Source: Streptococcus xiaochunlingii (GTDB lineage Bacteria > Bacillota > Bacilli > Lactobacillales > Streptococcaceae). Taken from it: 64,000 bases of DNA. Both the position numbers and the translations under genes were made by a program. This document shows positions 16,048 to 25,216 of this stretch, one piece after another. The stretch spans positions 744,001 to 808,000 of the forward strand of contig NZ_VFSG01000001.1 of the NCBI RefSeq assembly GCF_006385805.1, written 5' to 3'. The notes beneath the pieces are model-generated. The model had not been told where the DNA came from, ran no database searches, and saw nothing but the letters and a program-made list of their open reading frames with translations. Numbering within the stretch: the stretch's first letter is position 1; each line of letters begins with the position of its first letter.

Positions 16048-17262
16048 TTAACGATAGCTCAAGGCTTTTTTAACTGTTTTGACCAAGCCTAGGTCATCCG
16101 TTTGTAAGATGAGGCTAGAATAGATTTTTCCAATGATCATGGTGCCGAGGAGCGTGAAGGCCAAGGCGATTCCGAATGAACCCCATGATTCAAGTCCACT
16201 TGCATAGCCATTGATCGTACGGAATGGCATGAAGAAGGTTGAAATGAATGGAATGTAGGATCCAATCTTCAATAGTGGGACATCTCCTGCGCTACCCAAG
16301 GTAGTCACTCCAAAGAATCCAACCATCACCAACATCATCAGAGGAGAGAGGGCCTTCCCTGTATCTTCTGGACGAGCAACTGTTGAACCTAGGAAAGCTG
16401 AGAGTACCACGTACATGAAGATTCCAAGAATGATAAAGAAGAAGGTATTCAAGGAAATGGATTGTCCAATATGTTGAGTAATAGGAGAGTCTGGAGATAA
16501 AACATCTTTCACAAGCGGAATGGAATCTCTAAAGATCCAAACGCCTCCCAAACCTACTGCATAGATACCAATATGGGTAAAAATCACTCCGAATAGACCA
16601 ATCATACGAGCATAGAAATAGTGAGTTGCGCGAATGCTTGAGAAGACCACTTCCATGATCTTGGTTCCTTTTTCACTGGCTACCTCTTGGGCAGTGATAC
16701 TTGAATAAAAGATTAGAATCATGTAGAGAAGAAAACCGATTCCTCCAGCTACCATGGTCTGCACCATTTTCAATCCTTCTTTTTTCTCATCAATTTTTTC
16801 AGTCAATGAGACCTGTTGAGAAAGGGCTGTTAACTGCTCCTGGCTTAAGTCTGCCTTAGAAACATTGAGCATTTGTTGCACCTGACTCAATTTTGCCATG
16901 ACGATTGATTTGAAATCTGGCTTCATGGCATCCTCACTCTGGTAGCGAGCCTCTAGCTGGCCATCCTTTTCTTCAACTGTGAGGATTCCCTTGATTTCTT
17001 CCTCTTTCATGGCCTTTTTAGCTGCTGCTTCGTCCTTATAGTCAAAGGTCAAGCCATCGGTGTCTTTCAATCCTTCCTTGACAGGAGCTTGATCTGTAAT
17101 CAAGGCGATGTTGCTTTTAGCAGAGGTAGAAGAGCCAACGAAGTAGTTTATTCCAATCGTCAATCCAATGAAGAGAAAGGGAGAAAGAACCATCAGGAAA
17201 AAGCTCCATGATTTCACTTGGCGTAAATAAGTTTCTTTGATAACAATCAGCATCTGTTTCAT
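16048..17262 (-). CDS. ABC-2 type permease (NatB/YhaP-like), 404 aa
   Basis: A first helix at about 20-42, a long extracytoplasmic region (about 45-170) with many Lys and Glu, then about five to six further helices. VASEKGTKIMEVVFSSI is the typical cytosolic loop of NatB/YhaP permeases. The ATG overlaps the ATPase stop by 4 nt (ATGA). It works with the ATPase encoded just before it. Sodium or toxic-compound efflux is known for the family, but the substrate here is unknown. Confidence 0.88.
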   Translation of the reverse strand: MKQMLIVIKETYLRQVKSWSFFLMVLSPFLFIGLTIGINYFVGSSTSAKSNIALITDQAPVKEGLKDTDGLTFDYKDEAAAKKAMKEEEIKGILTVEEKDGQLEARYQSEDAMKPDFKSIVMAKLSQVQQMLNVSKADLSQEQLTALSQQVSLTEKIDEKKEGLKMVQTMVAGGIGFLLYMILIFYSSITAQEVASEKGTKIMEVVFSSIRATHYFYARMIGLFGVIFTHIGIYAVGLGGVWIFRDSIPLVKDVLSPDSPITQHIGQSISLNTFFFIILGIFMYVVLSAFLGSTVARPEDTGKALSPLMMLVMVGFFGVTTLGSAGDVPLLKIGSYIPFISTFFMPFRTINGYASGLESWGSFGIALAFTLLGTMIIGKIYSSLILQTDDLGLVKTVKKALSYR

Positions 17263-18152
17263 ACTTCTACTCCTGATTCTAATTTAAAGATTTCATCAAT
17301 GGTTGGGGCTTGTTGGTCAAAGGTTGCTAGATAGCGACCCTTGGTCAACTGGTCAAAGAGGTCTGGACCTGCTGTCTCATCATCCAATACCAACTTCCAT
17401 AGACCTTGCTTAGTCATAGTTACTTTAGTCACATGAGGCAAGGCTTCCAACTCCTCTTTACTGAAGTCATTGGATACGAAGAGACGAGTCTTGCCAAAGC
17501 TATTACGAACTTCTTGTACGGGACCTGAGAGAATCACTGATCCATCACGGATCATGACCAACTCATCACAGAGTTCTTCTACATTGGTCATGACATGGTC
17601 TGAGAAGATAATAGTTGCACCGCGTTCTTTTTCTTCAAAGATGACCTGCTTGAGGACTTCTGTATTAACAGGATCCAGTCCACTAAAAGGCTCATCTAGG
17701 ATGATCAATTTCGGCTCATGGATCATGGTAATAATCAATTGAACCTTTTGTTGATTCCCTTTTGAGAGGCTCTTAATCTTATCGGTTAATTTTCCTTTTA
17801 CTTGAAGTTTTTCCATCCAGATTGGAAGTTTCTCTTTGACCTCAGCAGTTGACATGCCTTTGAGATTAGCAAGGTAACGGACTTGCTCATAGATGGTCAA
17901 CTTAGGCATGAGACTCCGCTCTTCTGGTAGGTAGCCAATTTCCTTGTAGGTTTCTTGACTGATTGCTTTGCCATCCAATTGGATATCGCCGCTGTAGTCA
18001 AGGAAGCGGAGGATACTATGGAAGATGGTGGTCTTCCCTGCTCCGTTCTTCCCGATCAAACCTAAGATGGATCCTTTTTTCGCAGTCAAGTCAATGCCGA
18101 ACAAGACTTGCTTTTTGCCAAAGCTCTTTTCTAAATTTCTGATTTCTAACAT
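17259..18152 (-). CDS. ABC ATP-binding protein (NatA/YhaQ-like), 297 aa
   Basis: Walker A GKNGAGKT, Q-loop IGYLPEERSL, signature LSKGNQQK (a common variant in NatA/YhaQ proteins), Walker B LIILDEPFSGLDP and H-loop FSDHVM. The extra C-terminal domain of about 80 residues is usual in this subfamily. It is encoded between a DUF3169-type membrane protein and its permease, with a 4-nt overlap to the latter. Part of an operon begun by a 102-aa protein and an XRE regulator. Confidence 0.9.
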   Translation of the reverse strand: MLEIRNLEKSFGKKQVLFGIDLTAKKGSILGLIGKNGAGKTTIFHSILRFLDYSGDIQLDGKAISQETYKEIGYLPEERSLMPKLTIYEQVRYLANLKGMSTAEVKEKLPIWMEKLQVKGKLTDKIKSLSKGNQQKVQLIITMIHEPKLIILDEPFSGLDPVNTEVLKQVIFEEKERGATIIFSDHVMTNVEELCDELVMIRDGSVILSGPVQEVRNSFGKTRLFVSNDFSKEELEALPHVTKVTMTKQGLWKLVLDDETAGPDLFDQLTKGRYLATFDQQAPTIDEIFKLESGVEV

Positions 18153-18163
18153 AGAAAACTCCT

Positions 18164-18937
18164 CTACTCTTTATAGTAACGTTTGGTAATCTTGTACTGA
18201 GAGACCAAGATATAAACATAAATCAGTGATACAACTACTAATGCTAACAAGATATCTGCCTGGAAAGCAATGCCAACTAAGAATATCACCATCAAGGAAA
18301 TCGGTAAGACATAATTGCTTAACTTGAAGACAATATCGTAATTCTCCTCATAGCAAATTTGTATCTCTGCCTCATCTATCATGCTCATTATTAGTTCACG
18401 GACTTCTGCCCCACTAGCATTGCGTGGGATTGCTTTTCCATAAATCTGTTTGAAGGTTTTTCGAAACTGATGTTCTAGCCCAAAAGTAAGAAGGAGCAAA
18501 GCAAGAAAAATAAGCGGGATGGTGTATTTCCCAAAAGCACCTGTTAGTTTTTCTTCATAGACTAGTTTTTGGCAAGAGAAGAAAATCACTAATAGATAGG
18601 GAACAATCATGACGCCTTTGAACATCGTAGCCAAGTCATAGATTCTTCTCGTTTGGCTTTCATAACGGTAGGCTTCGTCTTCATCTTCTGCCTCCTCCAT
18701 CATCTGATAAGACTGGCGCGATGAGATGAGGTAGGTAGACACAATCCCGAAAATCACCAGATATAAAATGATTGACCCTATATAGAGCATATCTCGATCA
18801 AATAGCTTTTGGAATTCAATAGGATGGTCTGAACCAAAATAACCTGTCAAAAAACCAATGATTAATCCTGATAGGATCATGGCCATGTTTCTCCAAAAAC
18901 GAAAACGGGCTGACCTCTCTTTTAATTTCTTTTTCAC
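18164..18937 (-). CDS. DUF3169-like membrane protein, 257 aa
   Basis: GTG start at 18937 with GAGGAA upstream. Six probable helices in three pairs (about 15-35 and 48-70; 108-125 and 137-155; 210-228 and 230-248), with acidic EEAEDEDEAYRYE between the first two pairs. The layout matches DUF3169 proteins, which are often coded with an XRE regulator and an ABC-2 transporter as here. No enzymatic motif is seen; function unknown. Confidence 0.75.
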   Translation of the reverse strand: MKKKLKERSARFRFWRNMAMILSGLIIGFLTGYFGSDHPIEFQKLFDRDMLYIGSIILYLVIFGIVSTYLISSRQSYQMMEEAEDEDEAYRYESQTRRIYDLATMFKGVMIVPYLLVIFFSCQKLVYEEKLTGAFGKYTIPLIFLALLLLTFGLEHQFRKTFKQIYGKAIPRNASGAEVRELIMSMIDEAEIQICYEENYDIVFKLSNYVLPISLMVIFLVGIAFQADILLALVVVSLIYVYILVSQYKITKRYYKE

Positions 18938-18939
18938 TT

Positions 18940-19149
18940 TTATTCCTCTCCCTCTACTAGACTAAAGACATTCTCCACCGGTTCCTTGAAAATTTGGGCG
19001 ATGGTGATGGCAATAATAACCGAGGGGGTGTATTCCCCCCGCTCCAAGAGACTGATGGACTGGCGCGAGACCCCTGCTAGCTTGGCTAGCTCGGATTGAT
19101 TGAGCCCATCACGCGCCCTCAGCTCTTTCAGTCGATTTTTTAAGATCAT
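18940..19149 (-). CDS. Small XRE-family transcriptional regulator, 69 aa
   Basis: The whole protein is one Cro/CI-type helix-turn-helix: LKELRARDGLNQSELAKLAG, then VSRQSISLLERGEYTPS. Size and sequence fit the short YozG-like regulators found in operons with membrane proteins and ABC transporters. It sits second in the operon, after the 102-aa protein. The inverted repeat around the operon promoter (19521-19567) is a plausible target. Confidence 0.9.
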   Translation of the reverse strand: MILKNRLKELRARDGLNQSELAKLAGVSRQSISLLERGEYTPSVIIAITIAQIFKEPVENVFSLVEGEE

Positions 19150-19161
19150 GGCTTTCGCCCC

Positions 19162-19470
19162 CTATAGTTGAATACCTTGAATATCTTCAATGCGAACTAA
19201 TTTTGTCTCTCTTTGTTGTTTATTATTCACACGAGTCAGTTTGACCCAATCTTCGTCGATATCCAAAATTTCATACTCGAATCCAACACCACTCACTGTA
19301 ACAGTGGCCGTTTTTCCTTTCAATTCTTCTAAAATTCTAGACATGTCTTGATTTCCTTTCACTTGTTTATCTAATCGTCTAATGCGTTTGTTCAACCTTT
19401 TTATCTTCTTTTCTGAGCTTGCATAAATGATAATCATAAAAGGGATAAAAAGAATCCACATGCCTCCCAT
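19162..19470 (-). CDS. Small membrane protein of unknown function, first gene of the XRE-ABC operon
   Basis: 102 aa from ATG 19470, preceded by GGGAAGG. Earlier in-frame starts are rejected because one coincides with the -10 box. One hydrophobic segment (WILFIPFMIIIYA) is followed by a Lys/Arg-rich coiled stretch (KKIKRLNKRIRRLDKQVK) and a small beta-rich C-terminal part (TATVTVSGVGFEYEILDIDED). This suggests a membrane-tethered regulatory or assembly factor for the transporter. I recognise no named family. Confidence 0.65.
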   Translation of the reverse strand: MGGMWILFIPFMIIIYASSEKKIKRLNKRIRRLDKQVKGNQDMSRILEELKGKTATVTVSGVGFEYEILDIDEDWVKLTRVNNKQQRETKLVRIEDIQGIQL

Positions 19471-19501
19471 AAGAAAACCTTCCCTTCTTTCAACTAAAAT
19501 C

Positions 19502-19567
19502 ATTGTAACACTTCTTTTTCTTTTTGACAAGTATATTTATCAAAAAAATAAAAATATTTGTCAAAAA
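19502..19567 (-). promoter_or_regulatory. Promoter and inverted repeat of the XRE-ABC operon
   Basis: TTGTCA (19530-19525), 17-nt spacer, TACAAT (19507-19502). TTTTTGACAA (19521-19530) and TTGTCAAAAA (19558-19567) form an inverted repeat with 27 nt between arms; the -35 lies in one arm. A third TTGACAAG is at 19579-19586. It may be the operator of the XRE regulator. Confidence 0.65.
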
Positions 19568-19646
19568 TAGAAGGATGGTTGACAAGATTATTTGAGGCAA
19601 AAAATTAAAAGCCTGCATTTGCGCACCTTTTAAGAATCCTTTTTCA

Positions 19647-19676
19647 TTGACAAGCTCCATAAAAAATTTTTATAAT
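19647..19676 (+). promoter_or_regulatory. Promoter of the GNAT gene
   Basis: TTGACA (19647-19652), 18-nt spacer, TATAAT (19671-19676), with AAGGAG at 19692. Confidence 0.85.
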
Positions 19677-19704
19677 GAAGAAAATACTACTAAGGAGAAC
19701 CTAG

Positions 19705-20175
19705 ATGTCGATTCGTTTAGCTCAACCAAAAGATATTCCCGACTTACTTCGCCTCTTGGAACAGATTCTTTCCGTTCACCACCAAGCTCGTCCAGATATT
19801 TTCAAAGGTAGTGGCGGTAAATATAGCGAAGAAGAATTGGAAAAGTTAATGGAGCAAGACAAGACACCGATTTTCGTCTATGAAAATGAAGATGGCCAAA
19901 TCCTAGGGCATCTCTTTGTCACTATTAAAGAAGTATCTGACAATCCTATCCTTCATCCTATTAAAACCCTCTTTATCGAGGACTTGTGTGTCGAACAGGC
20001 AGCGCGTGGGCAAAAGATTGGCGATCAACTCTATCAATTCGCTGTCAGCTATGCGAAGGAGATCGGTTGCTACAACCTAACTCTTAATGTCTGGAATGAC
20101 AACGAGGGAGCCCTTCGCTTCTACCAAAGACAGGGCATGAAACCTCAAGAAACCGTCATGGAAACAATTTTGTAA
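19705..20175 (+). CDS. GNAT-family N-acetyltransferase, 156 aa
   Basis: GNAT fold with FVYENEDGQILGHLFV (beta strands), IEDLCVEQAARGQKIGDQLY (acetyl-CoA pyrophosphate loop, variant of R/Q-x-x-G-x-G/A) and NLTLNVWNDNEGALRFYQRQGM, the C-terminal motif. Single gene with a strong promoter and AAGGAG. The acceptor is unknown. It converges with pheT and shares a bidirectional terminator. Confidence 0.88.
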   Translation: MSIRLAQPKDIPDLLRLLEQILSVHHQARPDIFKGSGGKYSEEELEKLMEQDKTPIFVYENEDGQILGHLFVTIKEVSDNPILHPIKTLFIEDLCVEQAARGQKIGDQLYQFAVSYAKEIGCYNLTLNVWNDNEGALRFYQRQGMKPQETVMETIL

Positions 20176-20185
20176 AATGAATTTT

Positions 20186-20220
20186 AAAAACCGTTGATGC
20201 ATCTCATCAACGGTTTTTTT
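20186..20220. terminator. Bidirectional terminator between GNAT and pheT
   Basis: AAAAACCGTTGATG and CATCAACGGTTTTT form a 14-bp stem with T-runs in both directions. Confidence 0.9.
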
Positions 20221-20231
20221 CTATACATATT

Positions 20232-22637
20232 TTAGCGCACTTCTGCATTGACTTTTTCTTCAAGTGAAGCTTGGATTTTTTCCATATAGCGAGCGACTTC
20301 TTCGTCGGTCAAGCTATCTTCTGGATTTTGGAAAGTCAAGCTGTAAGCCATAGATTTCATTCCGATACCCAGTTTTTCACCTGAGAAGACGTCAAAGAGT
20401 TTGATGTCTGTCAAACGTTTCACGCCCGCAGCTTGAATGGCATCAACCACCTCTTGGTGAGTCACTTCTTCTTTGAGGAGAAGGGCGATATCACGGCTGA
20501 CTGCTGGGAACTTCGTAATTTCCACAAATGGAGCAGCTGGTTGAAGGGCTGCTTCGATAGCTGAAAGGTTAAGCTCGGCTACATAAGTTTCTGGAATATC
20601 ATAAGCCTTAGCCGTCACAGGGTGTACTTGACCGAGGAAACCAAGAACTTGATCCCCGAGTGAAATCAAGGCTGTACGTCCTGGATGGAGGCTAGCGATT
20701 TCAGAGGTTGCTGTATAAGTCACTTCAAGACCCAAGCGAGCAAAGAGGGCTTCCAAGATTCCCTTAGCATAGAAGAAATCAACTGGAACAGCTGGAGTCT
20801 GGAAGTCTTTTTCAGCAACTAAGCCAGTCAAAGCAAAGGCAAAGCTGTTGATTTCATTTGGCAAGTCTTCTTTTGGATTACCTGTTTGCTCGAAGACTTT
20901 TCCAATCTCATAAAGAGCCAAGTCTTTGTTCTTACGCGCTACGTTGTAGGCAACTGTATCAAGGATACCAGAAACCATATTTTGACGGAGAACTGAACGG
21001 TCCACAGTCATTGGCCACATGAGCTCAGTTAAGTTGCTTGGTGCAGTCGTAAATTCAACGGCTTTTTCAGGAGTTGTCAGAGCGTAGGTAATGATTTCAG
21101 TCAAGCCTGCTCCTTCAGCAATCGTCCGAACTTGACGACGGAGTTTTTGAGTCGCTGTCAACTCACCTGCTGTCCCATCATCTTTTGGTAGACTAGTTGG
21201 CAAGCGGTCATAGCCATAGATACGAGCGATTTCTTCAAAGAGGTCCGCTTCGATAGTGATGTCCCAACGGCGACGAGGGACGCTGACAGTAAAGCTATCC
21301 GCATTTCCAGAAAGGCCAAATCCAAGACGACGGAAGACATCTTCGATATCTGCGTAGGAAAGCTCTGTACCGAGGACACGGTTAACGTCTGCAAGAGTGG
21401 AAGAAACTTCTACATCTGAAGTATCAAGCTGGCCTGCTGAAACAATACCTTTACGAACAGTTGCTCCGGCAAGTTCAGCAATCATGCTGGCTGCCGCATC
21501 AAGGGCTTCATTGACAGTAGCCACATTGATGCCTTTTTCAAAGCGAGAAGATGATTCAGAACGAAGGTTGAGACGACCGCTGGTCTTACGGATCGATTTG
21601 CCATTGAAGACAGCAGCTTCAAGGACGACACGACTAGACTTTTCAGAGATTTCTGTAGCCTGACCACCCATGACACCGGCAAGGGCTACTGGTTTATCAG
21701 CGACAGTGATGACGAGATCATTTGTTTCCAACTCACGCTCTTCCCCGTCCAAGGTCACCAATTTCTCACTAGCATGCGCTTCACGGACACGGATGTCAGT
21801 CCCTTCAAATGTATCCAAGTCAAAGGCATGCATAGGCTGACCAAAGTAAAGTAGGATGTAGTTGGTCACGTCAACGACATTGTTGATCGGACGAATACCT
21901 TCGTTCATGAGGAGGTTTTGCAACCATTGTGGACTTGGTGCGATGGTCACATTATCCAGGATACGGGCAGCATAGTAAGGAGCCTTATCTGTGTCAATGC
22001 TGACTGAAAGAGCATCCGCTGCAGCTTGGTCTGTTTCTGTTAAACTGAATTCCTTAAAGTTGACTTCCTTGTCATAGATAGCAGCTACTTCGTGTGCTAC
22101 CCCACGCATAGAAAGAGCGTCTGCACGGTTAGGAGTGATGGAAAGTTCGATAATTTCATCATCCAAGTCGAGATAAGAGAAGACTTCATCCCCAGGAACA
22201 GCATCTTGAGGCAAGATTTGGATCCCATCTGCAAATTCTTTTGGTACAACTGAGTCAGAAATCCCTAATTCACCAAGGGAGCAGATCATTCCGAGTGATT
22301 CTAAACCACGGATTTTCCCTTTTTTGATCTTGTAGTTGTCCGCGATACGAGCACCTGGAAGAGCCACCATGACCTTGATGCCAGCGCGCACATTCGGTGC
22401 ACCACAGACGATTTGACGGGCTTCTTCTTCACCCACATTGACTTGGCAGACATGCAAGTGTGTTTCTGGCACATCTTCACAAGACAGGATTTCTCCGACG
22501 ACAATTTTTGAGAGACCGGCAGCTGGTGATTCCACACCTTCTACTTCGATCCCTGTGGTTGACATTTTTTCAGCCAACTCTTGTGATGGCACATCAATGT
22601 CCACCAATTCTTTTAACCATTTATAACTAACTAACAT
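20232..22637 (-). CDS. pheT: Phenylalanyl-tRNA synthetase beta subunit, 801 aa
   Basis: Begins [15 protein letters not shown] at ATG 22637, the usual PheT start; a longer in-frame start is rejected. In order: tRNA-binding (EMAP-like) domain at about 40-150, the B3/B4 editing domain, the B5 domain, the catalytic-core-like domain ([15 protein letters not shown]) and a C-terminal anticodon-binding FDX-ACB domain ([13 protein letters not shown]). It forms the alpha2-beta2 enzyme with PheS and edits mischarged Tyr. It lies downstream of pheS and a GNAT gene in one operon behind a T-box. About 157 nt separate it from the GNAT gene. Confidence 0.97.
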   Translation of the reverse strand: MLVSYKWLKELVDIDVPSQELAEKMSTTGIEVEGVESPAAGLSKIVVGEILSCEDVPETHLHVCQVNVGEEEARQIVCGAPNVRAGIKVMVALPGARIADNYKIKKGKIRGLESLGMICSLGELGISDSVVPKEFADGIQILPQDAVPGDEVFSYLDLDDEIIELSITPNRADALSMRGVAHEVAAIYDKEVNFKEFSLTETDQAAADALSVSIDTDKAPYYAARILDNVTIAPSPQWLQNLLMNEGIRPINNVVDVTNYILLYFGQPMHAFDLDTFEGTDIRVREAHASEKLVTLDGEERELETNDLVITVADKPVALAGVMGGQATEISEKSSRVVLEAAVFNGKSIRKTSGRLNLRSESSSRFEKGINVATVNEALDAAASMIAELAGATVRKGIVSAGQLDTSDVEVSSTLADVNRVLGTELSYADIEDVFRRLGFGLSGNADSFTVSVPRRRWDITIEADLFEEIARIYGYDRLPTSLPKDDGTAGELTATQKLRRQVRTIAEGAGLTEIITYALTTPEKAVEFTTAPSNLTELMWPMTVDRSVLRQNMVSGILDTVAYNVARKNKDLALYEIGKVFEQTGNPKEDLPNEINSFAFALTGLVAEKDFQTPAVPVDFFYAKGILEALFARLGLEVTYTATSEIASLHPGRTALISLGDQVLGFLGQVHPVTAKAYDIPETYVAELNLSAIEAALQPAAPFVEITKFPAVSRDIALLLKEEVTHQEVVDAIQAAGVKRLTDIKLFDVFSGEKLGIGMKSMAYSLTFQNPEDSLTDEEVARYMEKIQASLEEKVNAEVR

Positions 22638-22794
22638 ATGTAAGATACCAAGGGCCATGCTGAAATCTAGATAGCTTTCCTAAATCTCCATCCACCCTCG
22701 TTTTGATCCTTTCATTTTGTGTTTTCCAGCTCGAGGCTGGCTTAGGAAGGTCTAGTAACCTCCCCATCTCTAGAATAGAAGTTTCTCATTCCTT

Positions 22795-23310
22795 CTAGGT
22801 CAATTTCTTTCTCAACAACCAGTCAATATCAACCGTATCACCGGTAGGATACTCGTGTTCACTAAATCGTTCAAATCCAAAGCGGTAGTAAAAATCTTGT
22901 GCCTTAAAGTTGCGTTCCCAGACACCTAGCCAGGCCCACTCAAAGCCACGGCTCTTGGCTTGATCCAGCGCAAAGAGAAACATTTCCTTGCCAAAACCAG
23001 CCCCATGCCATTCCTTTTTGACATAGATCCGTTGGATCTCAAAGGACTTGTCCATCTCTACTGGCTCGGTCTGCGCTTGACCCCAGTTAATCTTGAGAAA
23101 ACCACAGATTTCTTGATCTTCATTGAGGACAAAATAAGTTTCGGACTCTGGATCTAGCAGATCCTTCTCGACTTGCTCCAAAGAGAGCACGGTAGAGAAG
23201 TAATCTTCCAAATCTTTCTCAACAATATAGGGACCAAAGGTATCCCGGTAGGTCTCCACCTCTAAGTCACGCAGGGTCTGTGCCTGATCGATTTTTACTC
23301 TAACTAACAT
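22795..23310 (-). CDS. GNAT acetyltransferase encoded between pheS and pheT, 171 aa
   Basis: YFVLNEDQEICGFLKI, QRIYVKKEWHGAGFGKEMFLFAL (acetyl-CoA loop with GAGFGK) and WLGVWERNFKAQDFYYRFGF give a clear GNAT fold. It starts 2 nt after the pheS stop. The same insertion of an acetyltransferase between pheS and pheT is found in related streptococci, so it is an old arrangement and not a recent insertion. It should be co-regulated with PheST by the T-box. The substrate is unknown. Confidence 0.88.
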   Translation of the reverse strand: MLVRVKIDQAQTLRDLEVETYRDTFGPYIVEKDLEDYFSTVLSLEQVEKDLLDPESETYFVLNEDQEICGFLKINWGQAQTEPVEMDKSFEIQRIYVKKEWHGAGFGKEMFLFALDQAKSRGFEWAWLGVWERNFKAQDFYYRFGFERFSEHEYPTGDTVDIDWLLRKKLT

Positions 23311-23312
23311 GA

Positions 23313-24359
23313 TTATTTAAACTGTTCTGAGAAGCGAACATCTCCTTGATAGAAGCCACGGATATCATTGATTCCATAACGAAGCATGGCTACACGCTCC
23401 TGACCAAGTCCGAAGGCGAATCCTGAATAGACTGTTGAATCAATGCCACTCATCTCAAGCACGCGTGGGTGAACCATACCGGCCCCCATGATTTCGATCC
23501 AACCGGTCTTCTTACATACATTACATCCCGCTCCACCACATTTGAAGCAAGAGACATCTACTTCAACAGATGGCTCTGTAAATGGGAAGTAAGAAGGACG
23601 CAGACGGATTTGGCGTTCTGCACCAAACATCTTTTGCACGATCAACTGAAGCGTTCCTTGGAGGTCTGCCATAGAAATATTCTTCCCAACGACCAAACCT
23701 TCGATTTGATGGAACTGGTGGCTGTGGGTCGCATCATCTGTATCCCGACGGAAGACCCGCCCTGGAGAGATCATCTTCAAAGGCCCCTTGCTAAAGTCAT
23801 GCGCATCCATAGCACGCGCCTGAACTGGTGATGTGTGGGTCCGAAGCAAGATTTCTTCTGTGATGTAGAAGGTGTCCTGCATATCCCGCGCTGGGTGATC
23901 TTTTGGAAGGTTCATGCGTTCAAAGTTGTAGTAGTCTTTTTCGACTTCAAACCCATCGACGACTTGGTAGCCCATCCCGATAAAGATATCTTCGATTTCT
24001 TCACTGGTTTGGGTCAAGACATGACGATGACCACTTGCGACTGGACGTCCTGGTAGGGTCACGTCGATACTCTCACTAGCCAATTTAGCTTGGACTTTCT
24101 TTTCTTCCAAGAGTTTAGCTGTTTCTTCAAAGGCAGCCGTCAAGACATCACGCGCTTCATTGACGTACTTTCCGATAACCGGACGCATTTCAGCAGAGAC
24201 ATCTTTCATCCCTTTAAGGATTTCAGTAAGGGAACCTTTTTTCCCAAGGACAGAGACGCGTAACTCTTGCATCTCTTTTTCGTTTTCAGCAGAGATCTGC
24301 TTCAAAGCTGCCAGCGTTTCTTCCCGAAGCGCTTTTAATTGTTCTTCAATCGTTGACAT
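23313..24359 (-). CDS. pheS: Phenylalanyl-tRNA synthetase alpha subunit, 348 aa
   Basis: Class II synthetase catalytic subunit. N-terminal coiled coil (1-85), then motif 2 around [23 protein letters not shown], the [10 protein letters not shown] stretch and motif 3 [15 protein letters not shown] four-cysteine cluster [12 protein letters not shown] is typical of Gram-positive PheS. The GGAGG-preceded ATG at 24359 follows a T-box leader. First gene of pheS-GNAT-pheT. Confidence 0.97.
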   Translation of the reverse strand: MSTIEEQLKALREETLAALKQISAENEKEMQELRVSVLGKKGSLTEILKGMKDVSAEMRPVIGKYVNEARDVLTAAFEETAKLLEEKKVQAKLASESIDVTLPGRPVASGHRHVLTQTSEEIEDIFIGMGYQVVDGFEVEKDYYNFERMNLPKDHPARDMQDTFYITEEILLRTHTSPVQARAMDAHDFSKGPLKMISPGRVFRRDTDDATHSHQFHQIEGLVVGKNISMADLQGTLQLIVQKMFGAERQIRLRPSYFPFTEPSVEVDVSCFKCGGAGCNVCKKTGWIEIMGAGMVHPRVLEMSGIDSTVYSGFAFGLGQERVAMLRYGINDIRGFYQGDVRFSEQFK

Positions 24360-24374
24360 ATTTCCTCCATCATG

Positions 24375-24596
24375 GTCTTCACTCAGACATAGAAAAAACC
24401 ACGCGCCACACCCATATTCGGAGCGTTGACACGCGGTACCATCCGTCTTTTATCTGAAACTCAGACCTTAATTTCTAAATCCTTGCGCAAGTGAATTCAC
24501 TCAGCTTTCATGCAAAGAGCTTTCAGTCACGGCTCTTCTCCCTGTTGCACTTCCCTTGAGGTACTAGTCTTGCAGATTTCTATTCAATTACTTTCT
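24375..24596 (-). promoter_or_regulatory. T-box riboswitch of pheS-GNAT-pheT
   Basis: The T-box sequence GGATGGTACCGCGT lies at 24432-24446 on the minus strand. A terminator-like GC-rich stem ends in TTTTTT near 24394. A GAATTCAC segment within stem I offers a UUC (Phe) specifier. The leader reads uncharged tRNA-Phe and allows read-through when charging is low. Confidence 0.9.
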
Positions 24597-24625
24597 AGTT
24601 TATCAGATTTTTAGGTAAAAAACAA
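24597..24625 (-). promoter_or_regulatory. Promoter of the pheS T-box leader
   Basis: TTGTTT (24625-24620), 17-nt spacer, TAAACT (24602-24597). Confidence 0.65.
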
Positions 24626-24672
24626 GTTAGATGAGACTAATTTCAATAGACAAAGGAACAAGACGCAGGGCA

Positions 24673-25092
24673 TTATCTATTTGCCTTGTCTGTTTCATCT
24701 GCTTTCCTTTTCAATAGAAGAGTTGCTGCTTGGTTAAAACCATCACACCAGTTATACCATTTTGCTTCATACTCATCTTGAGGTAAGATATGATGTTTTA
24801 AATCCATAACAGAGGATATCTTTCTTTCCTCACAAGCTTGCGCATAGAGATGATAAATTTCATCACCACCATCTTTATCAAACTCAGCAGAAATCGTATC
24901 CCGACCTGCCAATAAAGCCTGATAAGCCCTGTGATGCCCGTCTGTAATCAAGAAGCAATTTCCAAACGCAAGAATACTAATTGGATCAACATTGATGATT
25001 TCCGCCGATTGATCAAGCATCTGGATATCATGTAACTTCTTTTCTGATAAATATAGTTGGGTCGGATGAAGATCTGTTATTTTGATTTTCAA
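24673..25092 (-). CDS. ParB-like nuclease-domain protein, 139 aa
   Basis: I start it at TTG 25092 because GAGGAG lies 6 nt upstream and the protein then begins with KIKITDLHPTQLYLSEKKL, the usual first strand of this family; the longer ATG start has no binding site. ITDGHHRAYQALLAG is the ParB/Srx-like signature (GHHR). The C-terminal half is helical. Such short proteins are annotated as ParB-like in many Firmicutes but lack the DNA-binding region of true ParB, so a role in chromosome partition is doubtful. It lies downstream of trpX, perhaps co-transcribed. Confidence 0.75.
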   Translation of the reverse strand: MKIKITDLHPTQLYLSEKKLHDIQMLDQSAEIINVDPISILAFGNCFLITDGHHRAYQALLAGRDTISAEFDKDGGDEIYHLYAQACEERKISSVMDLKHHILPQDEYEAKWYNWCDGFNQAATLLLKRKADETDKANR

Positions 25093-25216
25093 TTCTTTCT
25101 CCTCTACCAAGAGTAAAATAAGCTGGTCCTGGGCACTGGTGAACATTTTTAAAGGTCAGGATTTAAAGACCTGCCAAAGCCAAATTCCTCTGCCGTTCTT
25201 GTTATTCAATTTGTTT

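Noticed and set aside
22659-22794. Separate promoter or regulatory RNA for pheT
   Set aside because: Only a 5-bp hairpin (CCAGC/GCTGG) and an 11-codon ORF; no convincing -35/-10 pair.
25093-25216. Terminator between trpX and the ParB-like gene
   Set aside because: AGGTC/GACCT is only a 5-bp stem with a weak T-run; read-through seems more likely.
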